From positions 62,001 through 126,000 of the forward strand of contig OY253655.1 of NCBI GenBank assembly GCA_958009055.1: a stretch of 64,000 nt of DNA. Reading direction: 5' to 3'. The DNA comes from Choricystis sp. odSpoLacu1. Lineage: Eukaryota > Chlorophyta > Trebouxiophyceae. Made by a program: the position numbers and the translations under genes. The number at the start of each line of letters is the position of its first letter. Position 1 is the stretch's first letter. The notes under the pieces are model-generated. The model saw nothing but the letters and a program-made list of their open reading frames with translations, made no database searches and had not been told where the DNA came from. This document shows positions 1 to 8,969 of this stretch, piece after piece.

Positions 1-932
1 GCGATGACGAGGTCGAGCAGTCGATCCGCTGCATACACGGCGGCTCCCGGGCCGCCGTGGCCGTCGAACACGCCAAAGAAGGCGAGGCCGGGGGCGATGG
101 GAGGGAGGGGAGTGGTGGGTGGGGTGGTGGTGGCGGCGGTGGCGGCCGCGCGGCACGCGGCAGCCGCCCCCACGCCGCACCCGGCGCAGTGCTCCACGCC
201 GTAGTGGGCGCACACGTCAGCGACGCCGATGTGGGCGTCCTCCATGGCGGCGCGGCCACCTGAAGAGGGGTGGAGGGGAAGGAAGAGGTTTCGAGTGGAA
301 ACAGGGCCTGCCGGCGGTCGAAGCGACTCTCACCTCTCCCCCCCCACACACACACACACTCCCTTACCTCTGGACGAGGCCGACCCCCACCGCACAGCCA
401 GGCGGGTCAGGGGGGGCGGCGTCTGGGACGCGGCGTCGGCGGCGGGCGAGGCGGGCTGGGAGGGAGGAGGCGTTTTTTTTTGTCAGGGTGACGTTTCCTT
501 TTTCGGGGCGGGTGGATTGTCACGGCCGGTCGCGTCCCGTGTGGCCTTGTCCAACTCTTGCGTCCACATTCTGTGGTCGTCTAGCCCAAACGCCGACCAC
601 TCGGGTGGCGAGCATGCAAATGCAAGGCCGACGGTGAGCGGGGCAGCAAAGAATGGCTCGCGCGACGGGGCCCGCACCGCTGGCGTCCGTGTGTTGTCGT
701 AAGCGCGGTGCGGTGCACTCCCCCCTCTCCCCCCTCCCGACCCTCCCACTCTCACCCCCCCCCCGTCTCCACCGACACGGCACCAGCCACTGCAGTCACG
801 CACTGTCGGCCTCCCGGTGAGCAGGGGTGTGTGACAGCAGAGCCAGGCGGCGCGACACACACGCAAGCACTCCTGGGTGTGTTGTCCTCGCACTCCTCTT
901 ACCTCGCGCGCTGCTGGCGCCACAGCATGCAT
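1..932 (-). CDS. PP2C-type protein phosphatase, N-terminal part (C-terminus outside window)
   Basis: Metal-dependent Ser/Thr phosphatase of the PPM/PP2C family. The coding strand gives the two N-terminal PP2C signatures: GGRAAMEDAH, matching the family's G-x-R-x-x-MED motif, and FFGVFDGHGG, whose Asp and Gly bind the catalytic metals. Between them lies a Cys/Ala/Thr-rich insert of about 50 residues. Exons are inferred at 903-932 (MHAVAPAARE), 368-455 and 1-259. Junction phases agree (0, then 1), both donors are GTAAG, and acceptors end in CAG. The first exon is the weakest part, because an in-frame upstream ATG at 1061 would lengthen the N-terminus. The gene runs off the left edge, so most of the catalytic domain is not visible. 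It is divergent from the next gene, with about 300 bp between start codons. Confidence 0.8.
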
Positions 933-1233
933 GACGGACGGCGTCAGGCTACAACGACCGCCATGCGGCGGGGCAGGGGCGTGGTCGTGGGGAGGCACGG
1001 TTGGCAATTGAGTGTGAAGAACGCCAAAAACGAAGAGCAAAGTGTTGGGTCGCCCATTCATCGCTTTTCTTTCCTCTCGCGCGACGCGGGGCTAGTGCGT
1101 GCTTGCCACGCACGCCGACTGGGGACCCCACGCAGCCCCTGTGATGGTCTAGCCCCCCCTCCGTGAAACAGAGGGCGGCCCAAGGGTTTTTTTGGTGCTC
1201 CGCAGTCGACCCCCCGACCTTCCCTCTCCCCCA
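933..1233. promoter_or_regulatory. Divergent 5' region between PP2C and GCP-like gene
   Basis: About 300 bp separate the two inferred start codons and must hold both promoters and 5' UTRs. I see no TATA box or other recognisable site. An ATG in frame with PP2C at 1061 would shrink the region to about 170 bp. Confidence 0.35.
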
Positions 1234-3696
1234 ATGTCCACCACCGCCGCCATCACCGCCCTCGTGGACGCCGCCCTGGGCGAGACGGGTGAAGGTGGTC
1301 CACCCCAGCCGACCGCCCGCCGAGCCGCGTCGGCGGCCGCGCTTCGGTCTGCCGCGTTCAGTGCTCTCTTGACGACGCGCCCTTGCGACAACGACGACGC
1401 AGACACCTGGACGCACAACGCGTTAAACGCATGTACCCACGCCCTGCGCCAGGCGGGGCGGGGCGGGGACGCGGACGAGCTGGGCGAGGCGGCAGCGGTG
1501 TTGCCGCCGGGAGTGCTGCGCGTGTTGTTGGCGCTCGCGCGGCCGCCACCGCCGCCGCGGTCTGACACCATCACGTCCCACCCCATCGTCACGCCCTTGA
1601 CACCGGGGCCGGCGTTAGGGGGCGGTGGCGTGCCGCCACCGCGCGTGCCCACCCACCACCCACCCCTCACGCCGCGGTCGCCACCGCCGCCGCCCGTGGT
1701 GGTGCCACCGTTGGGCGCGCTGACGCTGCATGACGATGGAGGCAAAGAGGGTGTACACAACGACGCGTCTCCACCACCCTCCCGCCCGTCCCGCGCACGC
1801 AGGCGACTCGCGCCGCCGCCACCGCTCGCGCCACACGCCCCACCCCCTCCTTCCGACGCCCACGCCGCCATCGCGGACGCGGGGGCCCGCGCACTTGCCG
1901 GGTCTCGTGACGCCATGGCCACCCTGGACGCGTGGGGTGGGCCGCTGGCGCGGCGGCTGGCAGCCGCCTCCCGCGCGCGCTCCGCGCTCGCCGGGTGGTG
2001 TGCCCGCGCGGCCGCGTTCCCCGCCGGCGACGACGCGGCCGCGGTGGCGGGCGCGGTGCGGGACGTGGTGACGAGCGTGGACGCCGCGGTGGCGGCCCTG
2101 CCGGCCGCCGTGGCGGAGCGGCGGCGGGTCGAGGAGTGGTGGCCGGGGCGCGAAGCGCTAGCGCCCGCCACTCCCACCACCACTCCACCCACCCTGGCCG
2201 AGCTGGACGCCCACACCCGCCGCCTGGCGGCCGACCTGGCGTCCCTGGCGGCGGCCGTGAGCTCGCTGGGGCGGCCGGCGACGGCTGCCCCGTTGGAGGC
2301 TGTGTGTGCTGCAGCGTCGGCTCGCGGCGGCCCCCCGCCCCCCGCCTTTCGCCTGCTGGCCGCGGCCGCCGCCCCCGCCGCTGCCGCGGATGCGGCGTGG
2401 GCGGCAGTCCCCACGGGCGCGCTGTGGGCGGCGTGGGCGGCGGGTGAGGAGGAGGGAGGCCCCCCGCCGCGGCAGGCGCTGGCGGGAGCGGAGCGCGGCG
2501 TGTTGGAGGCCGCGCGGGCCGCAGCGGCCGCCCTGGCCGCCGTCGCGGACGCAGACGGCGAGGCAGGCACGCCTCTGGCCGCCTTCCAAGCCGAGCTGGC
2601 CGACTACTGGCGGTCGGTGGCGGACGGAAGTGCGTTTGGATCAAGCGGAGGCACCCACGCTATCACGCGCGTTGCGACCGCCGACGCGGCCGCCGCCACC
2701 CTCGCCGCCGCCACCGCCCTGGGCGCGGCCGCGGATGGCGCAGCGTCCGCCGCCGGCCTGCGCCCCCCGGCCGCCGCGGACGCGGCCGCGGGGGCCGTGC
2801 TGGCAAGGCCACGTGGCGGCGGCGGCGCGCCGTCCGACGTGACAGCCGCGGCCGACGCGCTTGCCCCCGCCGCCGCCCGCGGGGCGGCAGCAGCTGCAGG
2901 CGCCCTGGCCGCCGTCGCCCTGGCCCCCCGTGCCCGGGCGTGGGCGGCGGGTCTGGACGCCGTGGCCGCAGGCGGCGCGGGCGACGCGGTGTCCGAGTTT
3001 GCGAGCGTGCTGGTGGCCACGCCCAGGCTCACAGAGGCAGGGGTGGCTGTGGCGCTTGCATCTTCCCTCTCCACCTGTGCCATCGTGACCGCCGGCGGCG
3101 ACGCCGCCTGGATCGGGGCCCCGTGCGCCGTGCGCGCGCGCGTGCGGTCCGCGCCCGCCACCGCCGCGGCGCGTGGAGTCACGCTGGCCTTCCGCCCGCC
3201 TCCCTCCATCGCTCCCGCCATCCCGCCCGCCGCCCTGTCCGCGGCGGCCGTCGCCGCCCACCGCGCCCTGGCCGTGCGGGCGGCGGCCGCGGCCCTGACA
3301 ATCGAGTGGGACGCGGCGCGCCGCCCGCCGCGCGGGCGCGACGCGACCCCGTCCCGCGCCCTGGCCCGCGGTTCCACCGCCCTGGTGGCGGTGGTGCGCC
3401 ACTTGGGGGCGTTGAGGCGGGTGGCGGCGTCGTTGGCGAGCGCAGCAGCGGCGGCGGCGGCCGCACTCGATGCCGCTCTTTCGTCCGCCACCTCGGTCGA
3501 CGACGTTCACGCCGCTGTCGCCGCCCATGCAGCCACCCTGGCGGCGGCAGCGGGCGCGGGGCGGCGAGCAGCAGCCACGGGGGCCGCTCTCGCCAGAGGG
3601 CTGGCGGCCGCGCGCGCGGGCGGGTGTTTGTGGGAGGCGGCCGCGAGCGAGGCGGCGTGGAGCGTCGCGGCGGCCGCGTTGCGAGGCGGGAGGTGA
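1234..3696 (+). CDS. Gamma-tubulin complex component (GCP)-like protein, intronless, Ala-rich
   Basis: An uninterrupted frame of 820 codons opens at ATG 1234. The C-terminal half shows the pattern of the GCP/Spc97 family. A GDAVSEFASVL stretch resembles the family's GDF-x-x-x-L-hydrophobic segment. It is followed by a segment like 'L-x-F-x-x-P-L-x-x-I-hydrophobic', then by TIEWDAARR at the 'LxxxW' position. The last part, SVDDVHAAVAAHAATL, resembles the 'DeLixaHxxYL' helix near GCP C-termini. GCPs bind gamma-tubulin and nucleate microtubules. The N-terminal third is Pro/Ala-rich with no recognised domain. Ala makes up a very large part of the protein, so the match rests on pattern, not on strong identity. 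I cannot assign GCP2 to GCP6. A TGTAA pentamer lies 7 bases after the TGA. Confidence 0.55.
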   Translation: MSTTAAITALVDAALGETGEGGPPQPTARRAASAAALRSAAFSALLTTRPCDNDDADTWTHNALNACTHALRQAGRGGDADELGEAAAVLPPGVLRVLLALARPPPPPRSDTITSHPIVTPLTPGPALGGGGVPPPRVPTHHPPLTPRSPPPPPVVVPPLGALTLHDDGGKEGVHNDASPPPSRPSRARRRLAPPPPLAPHAPPPPSDAHAAIADAGARALAGSRDAMATLDAWGGPLARRLAAASRARSALAGWCARAAAFPAGDDAAAVAGAVRDVVTSVDAAVAALPAAVAERRRVEEWWPGREALAPATPTTTPPTLAELDAHTRRLAADLASLAAAVSSLGRPATAAPLEAVCAAASARGGPPPPAFRLLAAAAAPAAAADAAWAAVPTGALWAAWAAGEEEGGPPPRQALAGAERGVLEAARAAAAALAAVADADGEAGTPLAAFQAELADYWRSVADGSAFGSSGGTHAITRVATADAAAATLAAATALGAAADGAASAAGLRPPAAADAAAGAVLARPRGGGGAPSDVTAAADALAPAAARGAAAAAGALAAVALAPRARAWAAGLDAVAAGGAGDAVSEFASVLVATPRLTEAGVAVALASSLSTCAIVTAGGDAAWIGAPCAVRARVRSAPATAAARGVTLAFRPPPSIAPAIPPAALSAAAVAAHRALAVRAAAAALTIEWDAARRPPRGRDATPSRALARGSTALVAVVRHLGALRRVAASLASAAAAAAAALDAALSSATSVDDVHAAVAAHAATLAAAAGAGRRAAATGAALARGLAAARAGGCLWEAAASEAAWSVAAAALRGGR

Positions 3697-3702
3697 CTTT
3701 GA

Positions 3703-3707
3703 TGTAA
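3703..3707 (+). promoter_or_regulatory. Candidate polyadenylation signal TGTAA for the GCP-like gene
   Basis: TGTAA followed by an A-run lies just downstream of the TGA at 3694-3696. TGTAA is the usual polyadenylation signal of chlorophyte algae. A reverse-strand copy at 3734-3738 would serve the convergent SPX-RING gene. Confidence 0.4.
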
Positions 3708-3848
3708 AAAAAACTTGTGTTTTTGTGTGAATGTTACATGGTTTTCAAGGAGTGGGGACACAACAAACAAAAGTGAATCACGTGTGTACAAAAAGAATGG
3801 TGGGTTGAGGGGGGGTCTCAAAGAAAATGAAACATAAAAAACGCTTGC

Positions 3849-6667
3849 TCACTCCAGCAGAGCCTCCACCAGCTGAGCCAGCTCGTCCCGCGTGCTCCAC
3901 CCGTAGGCGGCCACACCCGGGGCCAGGCCACCCGCCAGCCCTGCATCCACCGCCGCCGCCAGCACGGGGGAGCGGGGCGGCGTGTCTGCGCGCGGCGACG
4001 ACGCCGCGCCGCGCTCGCGCAGCAGCCGCTCCAGCCCCCGCCCCCGCCGCACCAAGACAGCATCGCCCGCCACCAGGCGGAGGGAGGGGCACAGATCGTT
4101 CTCGCCGTCGCCCGAGTAAATGACGCGGCGGTGGCGGCGGCGAGAGCGGGTGGTGGTGTCGCCACCTTCGAGCCGCAACGCCGCCAGCTCCAGCCCCTTG
4201 CACAGGTTCTCGGGGCAGTGCTTGCACCCGTGCGCCGGCTTGCCGGAGTGCCTGGGCGTGATGACGAGGTGGTGGGTGGCCCCCGCGCCCGCGGGCATGG
4301 GTTCAAAGGCAGCGGTATTGGTGACAACCCCACCCACCACGTCCGTCAACCCTGCCGCCGCCAGGGCAGCTGAAATAAACACCGAGTTGGCGTCCGACAG
4401 GATGCGCACGTCGGCGACGGCGGCCGCGGTGCGCAGGGCGGCCGCGCCGCCGCCGGAGAGGCCGAGGCCGGCGCGGCGCGCGGCCGCCAGCACCGACTCG
4501 CGGCACATGCCCCGGCGGGCGGCCTCCCGCAGCACAGCATTGGTGGTCGGCACAAAGTTGGCGGGCATGGTGAGGTGGGCGAGTTGGGGCGCCAGCTCGG
4601 GCGCCAGCGTCGACACAACTTCGCTGCCAATGTCGATGTCGGTCAGCGTGTGGTCAAAGTCGAAGACAGCCAGGGGGCGGGGGGGAGGATGCGACGCGTC
4701 TGCGTCTTCCTCTTCTTCGTCGTCGTCCGTGGAGGGGGTGACGGGGCGCGCAGTCGGGGACGCAGGGGTGGCCTCCACCACCTGCTTCGCCAACACGCCC
4801 TCCCCACACTCCAGCCCCTGCGACGCAAACCAGGCCGGCATCCCAAACCTCGACTCCAGCATGGGGCGGATGTCGCCTTCGGCCGCCGCCAAGTCGCGCA
4901 GCAGGGGGAGGAGGGCGTCCGTCAGCACGGTGTCGGCGCGCCCGTCACCGCGCCAGGGGACCACAGGCACCCCCGACGACGGGTGCGCCAAAAACGCCAG
5001 CGGTGTGTCGTCCACGAGCAGGGTGCGGGCGGGATCCCGCCCCAAGGCCGCCAGATTCTTGACGCAGGGGTAGGCGGCGGCGGCCACGGTGGCGGGGCGG
5101 TAGAGCCTGAGGTGGGGTTCGGGCGCGCCGTGGCGCGCGAACAGAGCGTCGGCTAAATGCGCACCGTATTCCGGCAGGCCGGCGGTAAACATGACGACCT
5201 CGGCAAAGGACGACAGTTGGCGCAAGAAAGGGCCCAGCCCCGGGCGTTCGACGACGACGATGCCGTCCGGGTTGAGGGAGGAGCCGACGCCCACAATGTA
5301 AGCAGCGCCTCCACCCCTCCCCGCCAGCAACGCCCCCGCCCTCGACGGCGGAAACGAGGCCGCCAGAGTGCCGTCCAGGTCCAGGACCACGGTGAGGCGG
5401 CGGCCGTCGTCGGGGTCGCGGGGCGGGAGGAGGGGTGGCGGGGAGGTGACAGTGGTGGCGGCGGTCGGCGACTGCGCGCGGCCACCACTCGCCGGCCTCT
5501 CCGGCGACCCGCTGGCCAGCTTGGCCAGCAGGCGCTCAAGGTGAGCGTCGACTTCCAGGGTGGGCCCCTCGTCCCAGGGTTGAGGCTTGCGGCAGGTAGG
5601 GCACGGCCAGAAGATGGCAGCATCGTCATCGGTCGGCGCAACGACCACGGCCTCACCATCGCACTTGCCTGCGTCCACTCCACGGCCAGCCACGGCGGCA
5701 CCAGCCGCCCCGGTGGCGCACGCCCAGCAGAAGCGGTGGCCACACGTGAGGACGACGGGCTGGCGCAGGCGCGCGAGGCAGACGGCGCACCCAATCTCAC
5801 CGGCCGCAGAGGGAGGGGAGGCGGCCGCACACGCCAGGGAGCAGCCCTCCATGTCGGCTTCAGCAGCTGCGACGTCGACGGCCGTGATCAGGGCAGCCAG
5901 GCGGGGCGACGCGAAAAAGGCGCGGTCGGCAAGCGCAGCGAGCGCAGTCGGGGGCGCCGGCCCCAGCCGCCGGTCCCGCTTTTTGCACGCTTTGACGACG
6001 GCCACATAGTTGAGGGCGGCGAAGCGTTGCAGGGACGCCGCATCGCGGCGGACGTCGGCCAGGAGGGTGCGGGGCGGGGGGGGCGCGCCGCGGGTGGCGG
6101 CAGCCATCGTTTCCTCGAGCGCGGTCTCGGACGACGTGTAGTAGGCGTCCACCTTGGCCAGCTGGGCGGCCAGGTGGTGGGCAAAGGCGGCGGCGTCGCC
6201 TGTGGAGGAAGGTGGGTGGTTTGGAGGGGACAAAAGTTAGTTGCGCCATCGACGCCGCCGCCTCCCGACGGCAGCGCGGCCGCGGCTGGCCACACGCCTG
6301 CTTTTTCCAGGGGCAGTTCAGATGCGTGCAGCACGAGGCGGGCGGGGGAGGCAGACAGCGTGTGGGCGGGCGGGCGCGCCGCCAAAAGGACATCTTCCCC
6401 CTGCTCGTGCCTCGCGCGCCTGGGAGGTGCTTTTGTCCCTTCCTCCCCCGCCCCGAGGCACACACCCGCGGCCGCACCCCCCCCCCATCTTGCCCTCGAC
6501 AGCACGGACACACTCTCCCGTCAACGCCCGCAGGCAAGCAGGAGGGCGCGCGAGGGTCACAAGCACCCACCCGAGGAGACGACGCGTTTGAGTGCCTTGT
6601 AATCCGCAACGTGCGGCGCCTCGGGCGACCCAAGCACTGCTGCGCGCAACCTCTGGCCAAACTTCAT
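3849..6667 (-). CDS. SPX-RING-FCP1/NIF phosphatase-PHOSPHO1/PECP1 phosphatase fusion protein
   Basis: Two exons (6571-6667 and 3849-6199; intron 371 bp, donor GTGGGT) encode about 815 residues. Residues 1-110 form an SPX domain: it starts MKFGQRL, contains YKALKRVV, and ends with LNYVAVVKACKKRDRR, the Lys-rich helix that binds inositol pyrophosphates in this family. Residues 170-235 are a C3HC4 RING (C170, C173, C185, H187, C190, C193, C232, C235), as in plant NLA-type SPX-RING E3 ligases. Residues 301-475 form an FCP1/NIF-type HAD domain with DLDGT at 306-310. Residues 543-755 form a second HAD domain of the PHOSPHO1/PECP1/PS2 family, with DFDHT at 546-550, GCKHCPENLCKG at 690-701 and GDGEND at 729-734. 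Exon 2 is one open frame, so the fusion does not depend on a splice guess. Inference: a phosphate-status sensor coupled to ubiquitin ligation and to phosphocholine/phosphoethanolamine or phosphoprotein dephosphorylation. Confidence 0.9.
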
Positions 6668-6999
6668 CAATGCAGCTTCGTCCACAGCTCGTCCAGGGGC
6701 GGTGGGGGTGAGGGGGGGGGCAGTGAGGGCGTGCGCGGCGCGCCCTGTGGCTGCGAGTTTCTTTGAGGGCGCACAGTTCGGTCGCGACAAGTGCGAGCAC
6801 CTTCCTCTTTATTTTCATATCTTTTCACCAGCGCCGCCGCCGACCGAATCAAAAAGCATCTCTCAACACCAACTTTCAACGCAGCCGCCTACAACTGCGT
6901 TTTACAAAGTGCGCGCGTTTGTTGGACCCACCAAGCTCAAAGAAAAAAAAACGCCGGCGGATTTTTTTTTGCTTGTGCTTCCTCCCAGCTCCATCAATC
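6668..6999. other. Intergenic: 5' region of SPX-RING gene and 3' region of the next minus gene
   Basis: This stretch lies between two head-to-tail minus-strand genes. It includes AT-richer sequence around 6800-6870 and an A8 tract near 6943. The Ala/Pro/Thr-rich open frame running into the SPX exon from 6790 is probably 5' UTR, because SPX proteins normally begin at MKFG. I see no other feature. Confidence 0.3.
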
Positions 7000-7952
7000 T
7001 CAAGCCAGCGTGATCCTCACATACTGGCCACCGCGCTCAGCATGGTCGGCCACGATGATAACACCCTCCGTCGCCAGCAAGGGCGCGGTCAACGCGCCCG
7101 CAGGACTGCGCGCGGCGGTGCTGCACGCCACCGCCTTCTTTGCAGCCCCCCACGTCGCCAGCCAGGCAGCCGCCGACACAACGCAGAGCCCCACAAACGC
7201 GGTGAGCCCCAGGTGGGCGTCATCCACAAACCAGGCGGGCGACCAGGGGAGGGGGGAGGGGGTGGGGGTGTCCTCATCGTCCGCCGGCGCGGCCTCGTGC
7301 TCCTCCTCAACCACCGCCACCGCCTCGATGGGCGCCAGCGCCCTAGACAGCTGGGTCAGGGCGGTCGCCCGCTCGTAGGCGGCGTCCAGGCGGGCGGCGA
7401 CGGCGTCCAGGACGGCGTCGTCGTTGGAGGAGGAGGAGGCGTCAGCATCACCCTCCGCAGTCCCAGCCGCCAGGCCCAGCCAGCGCGCCGCTGAGGCACA
7501 CGGGCGGTGCGTCAGGGAGAACAAAGAGTCGAGAGGGCCGGCCACGGCGTACGTCTCGATGACGACCTACGAGTTGGAGGGAAGAGGAAGGCCGTCGGAA
7601 AAGCGGGCACGACGCGGCTTCTCGTGGAAAACCCTCGCCCCTCGCCCCACGCGAGCGGGGGCGGGGCTCTGTCTTTGGGGTGGTTCCTTCGGCGCGCACA
7701 CACACACAGCTGCCAGCGTGGCGCGTGGCGTGTGTGGACGGGCGGCTGGTGGCGGCAGCGGGAGAGGGGCAGCGCGCCCCGAGCGAGGGCATGGCACTTC
7801 AAACGCAGAGCCCACCCCGTCGGTGCGTCTCCCGCCTCCTCTCGCCCCACCACACACACGCAGGCGCACACTGTGCACCCCCGTCTCCTCACCTGCTGCG
7901 CGGCGGCGGACGCCACGAGGGCGAACGCGACGAGGGCGGCCAGCTTCGTCAT
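7000..7952 (-). CDS. Secretory-pathway single-pass membrane protein, unknown family
   Basis: Exons 7893-7952 (20 codons) and 7000-7566 join in phase 0 (donor GTGAGG, acceptor TAG) to give 208 residues. Exon 1 is a textbook signal peptide, MTKLAALVAFALVASAAAQQ, with likely cleavage after an Ala near its end. The mature part begins VVIETYAVAGPLDSLFSL. It then has an acidic/Ser stretch and an Ala/Glu-rich helical stretch. One transmembrane segment follows (LTAFVGLCVVSAAAWLATWG), then a short cytosolic tail. This suggests a type I ER, plasma-membrane or thylakoid-lumen-facing protein. I do not recognise the family. It is divergent from LSM5. Confidence 0.7.
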
Positions 7953-8419
7953 GGGGAGTCGTGCGACGCGCGAAGAAAAGAAACACGGCGTGCAGTGACA
8001 GGCACGCGCGCGCGTGAGCGTGTGTTTGTGTGTGTGTCGGGTGGTGACGGGAGCGTGCGCGCGAGAGGGAGAGACGCGTCCGGCACACGGGCGCGAGAAG
8101 CAGAAAGGAGAGTGAGAGCGAATGGAGGAAGAAAAAAAAAAAAAAAAAAACGCTCACTCCCAGCGACGGAAAAACAAACGCGCCGCCCTGCCTCGCGCCT
8201 GCTCGCCCCCCACACACTCACGCGCGGCCCGCCAGCAGGTGTGTGCGTGCTTGTGTGACGGGGGCCATCGCCGCACAAATTGCGGGAAGCGGCCACACGA
8301 GCGAAACGCCGCCCTCCCCGCCGCCACCGTGCGCCGTGCGCCTCCCCGCGCTCGCCTCCTCCCCCTCTGGCAAACACAAGCAGCACTCACACACACACGC
8401 ACACACAGCCCCCCACACC
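7953..8419. promoter_or_regulatory. Divergent 5' region between the signal-peptide protein and LSM5
   Basis: The 467 bp between start codons contain an A19 tract (8132-8150), CA/TG-rich stretches near 7690, 7850, 8020-8040 and 8385-8410, and many GC-rich words. No TATA box was recognised. Confidence 0.35.
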
Positions 8420-8695
8420 ATGATCGCCCCCCGCAAACCCGCGCCCGCGCCCAACCCCTCCCACGTCCTCCCCGCCGAACTCCTCGACAAGTGCGTCGGC
8501 TCCCGCGTCTGGGTGCTGATGAAGGGGGACCGCGAACTGGTGGGCACCCTGCGCGGGTTCGACGTGTTTGTCAACATGGTCCTCGACGACGTCACTGAAA
8601 CTGCGGGCGGTGTCGACACCCCCGGCACCCTCGACAACATCCTGCTCAACGGCAACAACATTGCGGCGTTGGTGCCGGGCGGTAAGCCAGAGTAG
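8420..8695 (+). CDS. LSM5: U6 snRNA-associated Sm-like protein LSm5
   Basis: A single exon of 91 codons. The protein carries both Sm motifs: [20 protein letters not shown] leading into [18 protein letters not shown] (Sm1, including the RNA-contacting D-x-F-x-N), and [17 protein letters not shown] (Sm2; LSm5 has NGNNI where canonical Sm proteins have RG). Length and the conserved TETAGG loop fit LSm5. It belongs to the LSm2-8 ring (U6 snRNA stability, nucleus) and the LSm1-7 ring (mRNA decay, cytoplasm). The start ATG follows an A-rich context (CACACC). It ends in TAG, showing that TAG serves as a stop codon here. Confidence 0.95.
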   Translation: MIAPRKPAPAPNPSHVLPAELLDKCVGSRVWVLMKGDRELVGTLRGFDVFVNMVLDDVTETAGGVDTPGTLDNILLNGNNIAALVPGGKPE

Positions 8696-8969
8696 AGTGG
8701 AGAGGGGTGTGTTTTGGTTCTGATTCTGGTTTTTTGGTGTTTGGAAAAAAGTAAAACGTTCACCGTCTCTGCATCTGCCCTTCTCTCTCTCTCTCACTCT
8801 CCCGTCGTTGGAATTCGTATGGCAAAAAGAAAAGGGCTGAGTTTAAAAGGCGGTGTGTTTTAAAACGAAACAAAAACGAAACAAGAATGGAAAAGCGACC
8901 ACCCCAAACCCATCCCACACTCATATCACCGCGACACCACATCCCTCGCCACACACCAACATCAAAACA

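Noticed and set aside
1149..2570. 473-codon minus-strand open frame opposite the GCP-like gene
   Set aside because: Low-complexity Ala/Arg/Ser/Gly mirror of a GC-rich coding sequence; no conserved pattern and codon use follows the plus-strand gene.
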